In this document: in pieces, positions 1-7,114 of the stretch | Layout: each line of letters begins with the position of its first letter | Position numbering within the stretch: position 1 is the first letter of the stretch | Origin: Lentisphaeria bacterium | GTDB lineage: Bacteria; Verrucomicrobiota; Lentisphaeria; JABSQK01; UBA12247 | Reading direction: 5' to 3' | DNA: 9,214 bases | Assembly: GCA_003477185.1 (NCBI GenBank) | Contig: DMTJ01000465.1 | Span: forward strand, 1-9,214 | Notes under the pieces: model-generated | Database searches by the model: none | What the model was told of the DNA's origin: nothing | The model's input: the letters and a program-made list of their open reading frames with translations, nothing else | Made by a program: the position numbers and the translations under genes

Positions 1-2522
1 GGTGGTATTCCGCTCCTGGACACGATACGCCGGGCGGCCTGGCAAACCTGATCAAAGGCAAGGTATCCTCCTCCATTGCGTCTCTCTATGAGCTGCCACG
101 CGTCCAACTGGAAGGCTACCACAGCCTAGGGTGGGGCGCCACCACCGAGCGCATCATGGAAGCCACCTGTGAGAACTACTTGTACGGCTGCAACATGCTC
201 AGCCTGCACGGTTGCTACTACACGACCCGCGGCTCGCATTGGGAGTGGGCGCCTCCGTGCTTTCATTTCCGGATGCCGTACTGGGAGCATATGGGCGTCT
301 TCCTCAAGTACTTCGAAAGGCTCTCGTACTTGATGAGCCAAGGCCATCATGCCTGCGACGTCGCGGTGATGTACCCGGTCGCTCCGTATGAGGCAGAAAT
401 GGACGGCCAGATGGCCACGGACACCGCCTTTGAGATCGGCCGTCAACTGGTGGCTGCCGGGATCGATTTCACATTCATCGACCACCAGTCCCTGGCTGGC
501 GCAGCAGTGCGGGACGACACGCTGACCGTGAAAAACGGTGCTGCATCGTACCGCGTCATCATCTTCCCGAACATGCAGGCGGCGCGCTGGCACAGTGTCG
601 CAAAGGCAGCTGAGTTCGCCGAGGCTGGCGGTCAGGTGCTGGCGGTCGGCGCTCTGCCCGAGGCATCCGATCGGGTAGGAGCGAACGACACCGAACTTGA
701 GACCCTGCTGGGACGGGCATTCCTACCAGGCCAGCGCTTGGCGTCAGCGGAACAAGCTGTCGAGCTCGTGCGCAATGCGTTCGTCCAAGATGTCCGTGGT
801 TTGAACGGGCCGGTTCGGGCCACTCATCGGCGCATAGGCTTTCGCGATGTTTACCTAGTGATGGGGGCAAATCCCGGCGATGTGGTCGAGTTCCGAGCCC
901 GCGGAAAGGTCGAGCTGTGGGATCCATGGACCGGCGAGTCGCAGCCACTTCCGATCGTTGCGGAGTCCGCAACCGGCACGCAAGTGGCCCTCCCGCTCGA
1001 GTCGTCCCAGGCTCAAGTCGTGGTCTTCACGCCGGGTGAACCGACCAAGCTACCGCGACCAACGCCAGCCCAGACGGTGTCCCGGGCACTCACGGGCAGC
1101 TGGCAGGTTCGCTTTGAACCGACCATGAACAACCGCTTCGGGGACTTCCGGCTGCCGATCACGGCAGCGAACGAAACGATTGGCCTGGAAGCCAGGCGCT
1201 TTCGCTGGCAGCAAGAATCTGCAGAGTCCGCAAAAACCGCCATGTTGCCCGAGACCGATGACACAGCGTGGCGCACACAGCGCCATGGGCATGGCCTGCA
1301 GTTCTATCGCCTGGGACCAATCCCGGAGACAAATGACGTGGCAGAGCTAGATGCCCGGCTGGCAACTCTTGAGAGCATCGAGCCAACGCTACCAGTCACC
1401 ATAAATGGCCAGCCCCACCACTGGCAACCTTACGACTTTTCTTGGCGAGAAGGCCGCGAAGATGATGCAGGCCACCAGGGCTTCCATGGCTTGAAGGGTA
1501 CGATCAGCGAGAACTTCATCCGACTCGGAAAGTTGGCGGGGCAGCGAGCCCATGCAGTGGTCCTAGAGGCGGACACGCATAATCGCAACTACCTGTGGTC
1601 CAGCGTGCAGCTGGCGGAGGCGGCAGAGGTGACGCTGCACATCAGCGAACCTGCGCCAGCAGTCACAAACGGGTCGCCGGTCAATGCGCCAGCTGCAGTC
1701 TTTATCGACGGGCAGCAGGTGGCGGACCTGAACGCGACGCTCTCGCTGTCGGCGGGGAGCCATTCCGTTCTGCTCCGATACGAGGATTGTGGCGAGAGCC
1801 ATGTGGTCTTACGCCGCGCCGGGGCACCGACGCCGGAGAAGCTGCCGGAGTTGGCCATGCCGTGGTATGCAGACCCGGCCGTGATCCGCTACGCGCCTCT
1901 GGCCGACACCGCGGAGTGGTTTCGGTTTCTATCCGCGCCCGGAACGACGGCGATTCAGCTGCAGACGCAGAGCCGCGAGCCGGCTCAAGCCTGGTGCAAC
2001 GGCCAGCCGATGCGGGATTGTGGGGATGGCAAGTTTGAGGTCGAGAGCCCCGCTGCCGAAGCGGCGCTCATTGCGCTCCGGCTGCTGCCCGAGACCGGCT
2101 GCCTCGGCGGTGCCGCGATTCCCGAGCCCATCCTGGTGAAAACTAACGGCGAGGGCACGATGCCGCTCGGCGATTGGTCCGAGCTAGGCATTCTCAATAA
2201 CTACTCGGGTGGTGTCTGCTACCAGACCAACATTTCGCTCACAGAGGCGGAAGCCTCCGGTTCGGTTCAGCTAGATCTGGGGCGCGTGGTGGCAACTGCC
2301 GAGGTGCTCGTGAACGGCGAGCTAGCAGGTATTCGTGTCGCGCCACCCTGGAAATTGGACCTCAGCGGCTTGCTGCAAGCAGGCCAGAACACGCTCACCG
2401 TGCGCGTGTTCAACACGCTGTCCAATCATTACCAAACGAGTCCCTCCCGCTACCGTGGCGACCCGGTATCGGGCCTCATCGGCCCGGTCAGCCTAATCCT
2501 GGAAACTGACGCGACCTGCTAG
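1..2522 (+). CDS. GH106-like (alpha-L-rhamnosidase family) glycoside hydrolase, 5'-truncated by window
   Basis: The reading frame is open from base 3 to the TAG at 2520-2522, giving 839 visible codons. The ATG at 156 is internal, because the frame upstream of it is open and already family-like. The start therefore lies outside the window. Features typical of GH106 proteins are seen. Around visible residues 33-105 is a barrel-like part with LEGYHSLGWG and an aromatic-rich stretch, followed by LMSQGHHACDVAVMYP. Near residue 362 is the GSWQVRFEPTMNNRFGDFRLP region, and near 480-500 WQPYDFSWREG and GFHGLKG. The last ~110 residues resemble the GH2-type sugar-binding beta-sandwich (YSGGVCYQT, VLVNGELAG, NTLTVRVFNTLSNHYQT). 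Known family members remove alpha-L-rhamnose from plant or algal polysaccharides such as rhamnogalacturonan. The exact substrate here cannot be read from sequence. Export is likely for this family, but any signal peptide is out of view. The Glu in LEGY may be a conserved active-site residue; this is inference. Confidence 0.83.
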   Translation, partial: WYSAPGHDTPGGLANLIKGKVSSSIASLYELPRVQLEGYHSLGWGATTERIMEATCENYLYGCNMLSLHGCYYTTRGSHWEWAPPCFHFRMPYWEHMGVFLKYFERLSYLMSQGHHACDVAVMYPVAPYEAEMDGQMATDTAFEIGRQLVAAGIDFTFIDHQSLAGAAVRDDTLTVKNGAASYRVIIFPNMQAARWHSVAKAAEFAEAGGQVLAVGALPEASDRVGANDTELETLLGRAFLPGQRLASAEQAVELVRNAFVQDVRGLNGPVRATHRRIGFRDVYLVMGANPGDVVEFRARGKVELWDPWTGESQPLPIVAESATGTQVALPLESSQAQVVVFTPGEPTKLPRPTPAQTVSRALTGSWQVRFEPTMNNRFGDFRLPITAANETIGLEARRFRWQQESAESAKTAMLPETDDTAWRTQRHGHGLQFYRLGPIPETNDVAELDARLATLESIEPTLPVTINGQPHHWQPYDFSWREGREDDAGHQGFHGLKGTISENFIRLGKLAGQRAHAVVLEADTHNRNYLWSSVQLAEAAEVTLHISEPAPAVTNGSPVNAPAAVFIDGQQVADLNATLSLSAGSHSVLLRYEDCGESHVVLRRAGAPTPEKLPELAMPWYADPAVIRYAPLADTAEWFRFLSAPGTTAIQLQTQSREPAQAWCNGQPMRDCGDGKFEVESPAAEAALIALRLLPETGCLGGAAIPEPILVKTNGEGTMPLGDWSELGILNNYSGGVCYQTNISLTEAEASGSVQLDLGRVVATAEVLVNGELAGIRVAPPWKLDLSGLLQAGQNTLTVRVFNTLSNHYQTSPSRYRGDPVSGLIGPVSLILETDATC

Positions 2523-2529
2523 CCTGGCG

Positions 2530-2557
2530 GCCTCGCAGCGTGAGCGCGCTGCGAGGC
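2530..2557 (+). terminator. GC-rich hairpin after the GH106-like gene (no T-tract)
   Basis: A perfect 11-bp stem (GCCTCGCAGCG at 2530-2540 with CGCTGCGAGGC at 2547-2557) and a 6-base loop TGAGCG begin 8 bases after the stop codon. It is followed by ATCAAAAACC, with no run of T on the + strand, so it is not a canonical Rho-independent terminator. It may end transcription weakly or protect the 3' end of the mRNA. The remaining ~70 bases up to the next gene contain no convincing promoter. A TATTGT at 2592-2597 lacks a matching -35 box. Confidence 0.5.
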
Positions 2558-2630
2558 ATCAAAAACCAGGGGGCTGCATCGCGCGCGGTGATATTGTAGG
2601 CGCTTTTGGCCACCACGTCTGGGGCACACC

Positions 2631-3893
2631 ATGAACACCACTGCACTGCGCCTGTACGGCGAGGATGATCTGCGCCTGGAGAGTTTTTCACTTCCAGAGC
2701 CGGGCGATGACGAGATCCTGGCCGAAGTGGTCAGCGATTCGCTCTGCATGTCCTCCTATAAGGCGGCCAAGCAAGGCGTGAAACATGCGCGCGTGCCCGA
2801 GAATGTCGCCACAGCTCCGGTGATGGTCGGGCATGAGTTTTCCGTGAAGTTGCTCAAGGTCGGCAGCAAGTGGGCCCATCGCTATCAAGAAGGCGCACCG
2901 TATGGCATTCAACCCGCCCTGCTCCACCGCGGCACGCTGGATGCACCAGGCTATTCCTTTCCCTACATCGGCGGCGACGCCACCTACGTCCTCATCCCCT
3001 CCTGCGTCATGGAGATGGGCTGCCTGCTGGACTACACGGGAGCAGGCTACTTCCGGGCTTCGCTAGCCGAGCCGCTATCCTGTGTCATTGGCGCCGCCCG
3101 GGCCAGTTACCATGTCCCCGTCGGGTCACACGAGCATCAGCCAGGGATTGTCGAAGGCGGCCGCGCCGCAATTCTCGCGGGTGCCGGGCCCATGGGCTTA
3201 GCGATGATCAGCCTGCTAATCTATGGCCCACGCCGCCCCAGCGTCCTGCTGGTGACCGATATCGACCAAGCACGACTGGATCGCGCTGCCACCGTGCTCC
3301 CGGTCCAGGCAGCCGCGGACAATGGCGTGCAGCTGATCTACCAGAACACCGCATCCGAAGCAGCCGCGCAAACCGTGCGCCAAGAAAGTGCTGGCACGTT
3401 CGATGATGTCTTTGTCTTTGCCGCAATCGAGTCGCTGATCGAACAGGCCGATAGCCTACTCGCCAGAGGTGGCTGCCTTAACTTTTTCGCTGGCCCCACA
3501 GACACCGACTTTTCCGCGCCGCTGAACCTCTACAACGTCCACTACCGCGGTACCCATATCGTGGGAACCAGCGGTGGCAACACCGAAGACATGCGCCTCG
3601 CCCTCGAGTGGATTAGCGACGGCACGATTGATCCAGCCATTCTGGTCACCCATGTCGGCGGCCTCACCGCCGCCCGCGACGCGACTATGAAATTACCCAC
3701 TCTCCCCGGTGGCAAGAAGCTCCTTTACACGCATTTTGACATGCCACTGGTGGCAATCGAAGACTTTGCCAAGCGTGGAGAACAAGCCCCCTTTTACGCC
3801 GCCTTAGCCGAGATTTGTGATCGCCATCGGGGCCTCTGGAGTCTTGAAGCGGAACACTATGTACTGGCCCACGGCCCCAGATTGAAACCTTGA
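2631..3893 (+). CDS. sorE: SorE-like zinc-binding MDR dehydrogenase (L-sorbose-1-phosphate reductase family)
   Basis: This 420-residue protein belongs to the medium-chain dehydrogenase/reductase superfamily. It matches the SorE type closely from its first residues (TALRLYGEDDLRLESF). Members reduce L-sorbose 1-phosphate to D-glucitol 6-phosphate with NAD(P)H in the cytoplasm. Likely catalytic zinc ligands are visible: Cys39 in SDSLCMSS, His68-Glu69 in VGHEF and Glu147 in LAEPLSCVIGA. The four-Cys structural zinc lobe of classical alcohol dehydrogenases is not evident. A Rossmann nucleotide-binding motif, AGAGPMGL, sits at 183-190, and an acidic residue, Asp210 in LVTDID, follows the second strand. 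That would favour NADH. The ATG at 2631 has a weak upstream GGGG at about 2622. The next gene starts 14 bases downstream, implying an operon. No sorbose PTS or sorbitol gene is visible, so the true substrate may be another ketose or polyol phosphate. The family call is firm; the substrate is not. Confidence 0.85.
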   Translation: MNTTALRLYGEDDLRLESFSLPEPGDDEILAEVVSDSLCMSSYKAAKQGVKHARVPENVATAPVMVGHEFSVKLLKVGSKWAHRYQEGAPYGIQPALLHRGTLDAPGYSFPYIGGDATYVLIPSCVMEMGCLLDYTGAGYFRASLAEPLSCVIGAARASYHVPVGSHEHQPGIVEGGRAAILAGAGPMGLAMISLLIYGPRRPSVLLVTDIDQARLDRAATVLPVQAAADNGVQLIYQNTASEAAAQTVRQESAGTFDDVFVFAAIESLIEQADSLLARGGCLNFFAGPTDTDFSAPLNLYNVHYRGTHIVGTSGGNTEDMRLALEWISDGTIDPAILVTHVGGLTAARDATMKLPTLPGGKKLLYTHFDMPLVAIEDFAKRGEQAPFYAALAEICDRHRGLWSLEAEHYVLAHGPRLKP

Positions 3894-3895
3894 GC

Positions 3896-3900
3896 AAGGA
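3896..3900 (+). promoter_or_regulatory. Ribosome binding site choosing the ATG start of rfaE2
   Basis: AAGGA lies 7 bases before the ATG at 3908. The longer alternative is a TTG at 3890 that overlaps the previous stop codon (TTGA). It has no purine-rich site at a suitable distance upstream, so ATG 3908 is preferred. Confidence 0.6.
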
Positions 3901-3907
3901 CATCGCG

Positions 3908-4396
3908 ATGCAAGTCGAGCAAAAGATACGCTCTCTGGACGAGGCAGCTGCCTGGCGCGAGACCCTACGCGGGCAAGGCCGCAAGCTAGTCGTCACAAAC
4001 GGCTGCTTCGACCTGCTGCACCCGGGCCATGTCCGCTATCTCACCGCCGCCCGTGCCGAAGGCGACGCCCTATTGGTCGCGGTAAACAGCGACGTCTCGG
4101 TGCGAGCGGTAAAGGGCCCATCCCGACCTGTCATCGCCGAACATGACCGGGCATTCATGCTCGCCGCTTTAGCAGCCGTCGACGCGGTGGTCATATTCGA
4201 CAGCCATAACGCCATCCCCGTCTTCCATAAGATCCCGCCAGACGTGTACGTGAAGGGCGGCGATTATACCGAAGAAACACTGAATCGAGATGAGTACCCC
4301 ATCTTGAAAGCGACAGGCTGTAGGTTTAGCTTTATTCAGTTCGTAGATGGATACTCCACAACTACCTTGATCGACCAACTCTCAGGAGGCGCCTGA
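3908..4396 (+). CDS. rfaE2: D-glycero-beta-D-manno-heptose 1-phosphate adenylyltransferase (RfaE2, HldE C-terminal domain type)
   Basis: A 162-residue cytoplasmic nucleotidyltransferase that would transfer AMP from ATP to D-glycero-beta-D-manno-heptose 1-phosphate, making ADP-heptose for the LPS inner core. The size fits the stand-alone RfaE2 form, with no fused HldE kinase domain. Residues 28-45 hold the cytidylyltransferase-fold signature VVTNGCFDLLHPGHVRYL with the HxGH motif at 38-41. AVNSDVSVRAVKGPSRPVI covers about 58-76, VKGGDY is at 115-120 and DGYSTTTLI is at 147-155. All sit where HldE/RfaE2 proteins have them. Two starts are possible: TTG 3890, overlapping the previous stop, or ATG 3908, which has a good ribosome binding site and is chosen here. 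The gene ends one base before the ferredoxin start. No kinase, phosphatase or epimerase of the heptose pathway is visible nearby. Other cytidylyltransferase-like enzymes share the fold, but the second motif argues for RfaE2. Confidence 0.9.
   Translation: MQVEQKIRSLDEAAAWRETLRGQGRKLVVTNGCFDLLHPGHVRYLTAARAEGDALLVAVNSDVSVRAVKGPSRPVIAEHDRAFMLAALAAVDAVVIFDSHNAIPVFHKIPPDVYVKGGDYTEETLNRDEYPILKATGCRFSFIQFVDGYSTTTLIDQLSGGA
4384..4389 (+). promoter_or_regulatory. Strong ribosome binding site for the ferredoxin gene
   Basis: AGGAGG, a full Shine-Dalgarno core, sits 7 bases before the ATG at 4397, inside the last codons of rfaE2. It is the best site in the cluster and suggests that the ferredoxin is translated more strongly than its neighbours. 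Confidence 0.75.
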
Positions 4397-4678
4397 ATGG
4401 CTTACATCGTTGCAGAACCATGCGTGAAATGCAAATACACAGACTGCGTGGAAGTCTGTCCCGTAGACTGTTTCTACGAAGACGAATTCATGCTCGTCAT
4501 TGATCCGGAAGAATGTATCGACTGCGGTGCCTGCGTGCCCGAGTGTCCGGTGGACGCGATTTTTGAGATTGATGACCTGCCCGAGAAATGGGAAAGCTAC
4601 ATTCAGATAAACGCCGACAAGGCCAAAGAAATGCCAGTGATTACCGAGCAGAAAGAGGCGCTTGCGGACTATCCATGA
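4397..4678 (+). CDS. fdxA: 7Fe-8S ferredoxin, FdxA type
   Basis: A 93-residue soluble electron carrier. The pattern C9-x7-C17-x3-C21-P, then C40-x2-C43-x2-C46-x3-C50-P, matches Azotobacter ferredoxin I and its relatives. By that homology Cys9, Cys17 and Cys50 would hold a [3Fe-4S] cluster. Cys21, Cys40, Cys43 and Cys46 would hold a [4Fe-4S] cluster. Cys12 and Cys25 correspond to non-ligand cysteines of that family. The start of the conserved core, [17 protein letters not shown], is almost identical to characterised FdxA proteins. Those proteins are about 106-112 residues long. This one stops after EALADYP and lacks the usual C-terminal tail of roughly 14 residues. The ATG directly follows the rfaE2 stop codon and its own stop overlaps the Usp start (ATGA). 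The redox partner is unknown; neighbouring genes offer no obvious one unless the SorE-like reductase is linked indirectly. Confidence 0.95.
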   Translation: MAYIVAEPCVKCKYTDCVEVCPVDCFYEDEFMLVIDPEECIDCGACVPECPVDAIFEIDDLPEKWESYIQINADKAKEMPVITEQKEALADYP

Positions 4679-5499
4679 AAGGCAGCATTCACCAGATCTA
4701 TGTCGCAATCGACGGCTCCGTGTATGCGGAGCCCGCAATCCAATGGGGCGTCATGCTCGCGAAAGAGGCAGACGCCGAACTTACACTCGTGCATTGCGTC
4801 GAGCAGCGCTTCTACAACAGCAGTCTGTTTATGGACCTGAGCGGCATCCTCGGCGCTGCGCCCTACCGCGACAACGCGGAGCAACTGCGTAGTTGGCTTG
4901 TATCCCGTGGCGAGAACGTCTTGGAGAGCGGCCGCAAGATCGCTGCGCAACTGGGAGTGACCGCCAAAACAGACCTGCTAATCGGCGCCTGCTCCGAGAA
5001 AATCTGCGAAGCTGCGAAGTCCGCGAACTTGGTAATTCTCGGCCGACGCGGCGAAAACTGCGATGACGGCAGCCACCTTGTAGGCTCCGATGCCGAGCGC
5101 ATCATTCGCCGCCTGAAATGCTCCTGCCTCGTAACCCCGCGCTTCTTCGACAAGCCCCAGACTATGGTCGTGGGCGTGAACGACAGCGGCCCAGGCCGGG
5201 CAGCGATTCAGTGGGCCGAGTACCTGCACGAATTGTTCGCAGACTGCGCAGTCAAGCCATTGCACATCCGCGAAAAGGACAACGATGACGACTACTCCGG
5301 CAGCCAGGTTGCTGGCGCAGAGCTTGAGCTTGCCGATGGCAACCCGGAGGAAGCCCTCGTGGCCGCCTGCCAAGATGAGAAGCAGCTAGCCATAATCGGC
5401 GTAACTGGCCATTCCCGGTCGCTCCGCGAGCTACTTCTCGGGACCCTGTCGTTCAACGTCCTTCACCACGTCCAGGGGCCAGCGCTACTCGCGCGCTGA
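4675..5499 (+). CDS. Universal stress protein, tandem UspA domains
   Basis: A 274-residue cytoplasmic protein with two Usp domains. Domain 1 covers about residues 5-155 (IYVAIDGS near the start; ILGRRG at 121-126, then VGSDAERII). Domain 2 covers about 163-274 ([18 protein letters not shown], then [18 protein letters not shown]). Both carry a glycine motif like the ATP-binding G-x2-G-x9-G-[S/T] of Usp proteins. Here about ten residues separate the second and third glycines, so ATP binding is likely but not certain. The ATG at 4675 overlaps the ferredoxin stop (ATGA), typical of translational coupling. The frame is open further upstream to an ATG at 4588, but that would run deep into the ferredoxin gene and encodes nothing Usp-like, so it is rejected. 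Usp proteins respond to stress and energy limitation; coupling to a ferredoxin hints at a redox or low-oxygen role (inference). Confidence 0.9.
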   Translation: MKGSIHQIYVAIDGSVYAEPAIQWGVMLAKEADAELTLVHCVEQRFYNSSLFMDLSGILGAAPYRDNAEQLRSWLVSRGENVLESGRKIAAQLGVTAKTDLLIGACSEKICEAAKSANLVILGRRGENCDDGSHLVGSDAERIIRRLKCSCLVTPRFFDKPQTMVVGVNDSGPGRAAIQWAEYLHELFADCAVKPLHIREKDNDDDYSGSQVAGAELELADGNPEEALVAACQDEKQLAIIGVTGHSRSLRELLLGTLSFNVLHHVQGPALLAR

Positions 5500-5503
5500 A
5501 GCT

Positions 5504-6160
5504 ATGAAACGCGTAATGCGGCGCACCTGGAAACAGGTGCGCTTCCGTCTCGTCTCTGGGCTGTTGGTGTTGGTCCCACTCGCCATCACCATCTTCATCC
5601 TGCGGCTTCTTCTCGGCTTTCTTCAGGATTTCATCCAGCCGCTGGTACGCGTTCTGCGGCAACACTGGGACTTCGGCATCTCCAGTACCGGCGTTGACTG
5701 GCTGACGCCCATCCTGGCCATTCTGCTCGTCATCTGCGCCCTCTTTCTCGTGGGTTCTCTGACCACCTATGTGGTGGGACGACGCGCCATCAAGGCAGCC
5801 GAGGCCCTGATGTTGCGCATCCCCGGTGTCAGCGCCATCTATTCCGCTTCCCGCCAGCTCGTAGATGCCATTGGCGGCAAGAACAAGAACGCATTCGAGT
5901 CCGTGGTCGAGTTGGCCATGTTCAGCGGCGTCCACCAGACCATCGGCTTCGTCACCGCGACCATCCCCCATGAAGGTGAAGAGAAGTACATGGTTTTCGT
6001 CCCGACCGCGCCCAACCCCATGTCAGGCTTCCTGCTGATCGCCAAAAAGGAACACTGTAAGCTGATCGACATCTCAGTCGAGGATGCCTTGAAGCTAATC
6101 ATGTCCGCCGGCCTGCTTTCCAATACAATTCTGCCAGGCACTCAATCAGGGCCGGAATAA
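5504..6160 (+). CDS. DUF502 family inner-membrane protein
   Basis: A 218-residue protein of the DUF502 family, function not established. It begins with a basic stretch (MKRVMRRTWKQVRFR). A membrane helix follows at about 16-40 (GLLVLVPLAITIFILRLLLG) and a second at about 66-90 (WLTPILAILLVICALFLVGS). The family-typical IPGVSAIYSASRQ is at 106-118 and PTAPNPMSG at 167-175, in a C-terminal soluble domain. The N-terminal layout of two helices flanking a short loop and the length both fit the family. The gene starts 4 bases after the Usp stop, so it is probably in the same operon, although no clear ribosome binding site is seen. A second in-frame ATG at 5516 is possible. The stop is TAA at 6158-6160. 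Confidence 0.92.
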   Translation: MKRVMRRTWKQVRFRLVSGLLVLVPLAITIFILRLLLGFLQDFIQPLVRVLRQHWDFGISSTGVDWLTPILAILLVICALFLVGSLTTYVVGRRAIKAAEALMLRIPGVSAIYSASRQLVDAIGGKNKNAFESVVELAMFSGVHQTIGFVTATIPHEGEEKYMVFVPTAPNPMSGFLLIAKKEHCKLIDISVEDALKLIMSAGLLSNTILPGTQSGPE

Positions 6161-6164
6161 TCGC

Positions 6165-6192
6165 TTGTTACGGACCATGAATCGACAATAGT
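6165..6192 (+). promoter_or_regulatory. Possible sigma70-like promoter upstream of the LysM lipoprotein gene
   Basis: TTGTTA at 6165-6170 and AATAGT at 6187-6192, spaced by 16 bases, each match four of six consensus positions. The pair lies in the 78-bp gap after the DUF502 stop, about 46 bases before the next start codon. This is weak evidence; the gene may equally be read from the upstream operon. Confidence 0.25.
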
Positions 6193-6238
6193 ACCCCTCC
6201 GCTTCACACCTTTCCCGAAACGCTGGAATCCAACACCC

Positions 6239-6979
6239 ATGACCTCCTTGGGGAAAAATCTCCTCTTCGCTTGCCTCATTGGCAGTCTGCTGGCTGGCTG
6301 TGGCAGTAGCGAGGCGCCAAACGAGCAGAACCGCTTCTATCTGCGTGGGCGCAAGCATGTCCAGGCCAATGAGCCCGACAAGGCTGTGACCGCATTTCGC
6401 GAGTGCCTGCGGCGCAGCCCCGGCTCGCACAAAGCGCACCTTGAACTGGGCATGCTGTCCGAAGACCACCTGCACGATCTCAACGGTGCCATCCTCCACT
6501 ACCGCGCCTTTCTCAAGGTATCGGTCGACGACCAGAAGAACGCCGCCGTGCGGCTGTGGCTCAATCGCGTCGAGCGCGACCTGCTGCGAGAACTGCGCCT
6601 GATTTATGAAGGCCCCGAATTGCCCCGCGTGGCACGGCCGGCCTCACGCCCCTCTACCGTCCCTACAGCGCCGCGGCCCCGCTCGAGTGCACGACCGCCA
6701 GCAGCGATCGAGCCGCCAGTCATCGTGCTCGGCACGCCAGGCAGCACACCGTCCCGGACGACTACGCTCGCTCCCCAGGTCACCGCGCCACCACCCAATC
6801 AGCCAGAGAAAGCCTTTCGCTGGTACACCGTAAAAGGCGGAGATTCACTGGCGCGCATTGCCAAGAAGGAGCTGGGAAGCGAGAAGTTCTGGGGCGTCAT
6901 CTACAACATGAACCGTGACATCTTGCCCAACGAAAGCCGCGTCGGCGTAGGCCAGCGCCTCCGGATCCCCACCGACTGA
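6239..6979 (+). CDS. LysM-domain lipoprotein with TPR-like region
   Basis: This 246-residue protein has a type II signal peptide. A hydrophobic stretch at 8-19 ends in the lipobox LAGC, with the lipidated Cys at 21 followed by GSS. Residues about 30-118 are helical and resemble one or two TPR units (DKAVTAFRECLRRSPGSHKAHLELG, then a second pair of helices). Residues about 125-190 form a linker rich in Pro, Arg, Ser and Thr, probably disordered. The C-terminal 51 residues (196-246) are a LysM domain beginning YTVKGGDSLARIAKKELGS and ending VGQRLRIPTD. LysM binds peptidoglycan. The protein is therefore expected to be anchored in the outer membrane and to tether it to the cell wall or scaffold partners through the TPR part. 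No enzymatic domain is visible. No strong ribosome binding site precedes the ATG. It is the last gene of the + strand cluster. Confidence 0.9.
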   Translation: MTSLGKNLLFACLIGSLLAGCGSSEAPNEQNRFYLRGRKHVQANEPDKAVTAFRECLRRSPGSHKAHLELGMLSEDHLHDLNGAILHYRAFLKVSVDDQKNAAVRLWLNRVERDLLRELRLIYEGPELPRVARPASRPSTVPTAPRPRSSARPPAAIEPPVIVLGTPGSTPSRTTTLAPQVTAPPPNQPEKAFRWYTVKGGDSLARIAKKELGSEKFWGVIYNMNRDILPNESRVGVGQRLRIPTD

Positions 6980-6983
6980 TTTT

Positions 6984-7011
6984 GGGAGCGCGGGCGTCTC
7001 GCCTGCGCCCC
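6984..7011 (+). terminator. GC-rich hairpin at the end of the + strand cluster (no T-tract)
   Basis: GCGCGGGC (6988-6995) pairs with GCCTGCGC (7001-7008) across a 5-base loop, with one G-T wobble. GGG (6984-6986) can extend the stem to CCC (7009-7011) past a bulged A. It begins 5 bases after the stop of the lipoprotein gene. No T-run follows directly. A small palindrome, GACTCGAGTC, followed by six T (7062-7078) lies further on and may help end + strand transcripts, but its stem is short. Confidence 0.45.
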
Positions 7012-7022
7012 CAGCCAGGCAC

Positions 7023-7049
7023 AAAAGGCCCTCGTGCTTCGCGAAGGGC
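7023..7049 (-). terminator. Probable Rho-independent terminator of the DUF3147 gene
   Basis: Read on the - strand, GCCCTTCG, a short loop and CGAGGGC (7049-7028, one bulged base) form a hairpin. It is followed by CTTTTGT (four T at 7026-7023). It sits 66 bases after the stop of the DUF3147 gene and in the convergent gap between the two gene blocks. The T-run is short, so efficiency is uncertain. Confidence 0.5.
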
Positions 7050-7114
7050 GCAGAAAAGATAGACTCGAGTCGTTTTTTGGGCCGTTCTCGCCCTTGTTGG
7101 CGCTCTCAGGCAAG

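Noticed and set aside
4588..4674. An in-frame upstream extension of the Usp gene to an ATG at 4588
   Set aside because: It would overlap 87 bases of the ferredoxin gene and adds residues with no Usp similarity. ATG 4675, overlapping the ferredoxin stop, gives the normal Usp N-terminus.
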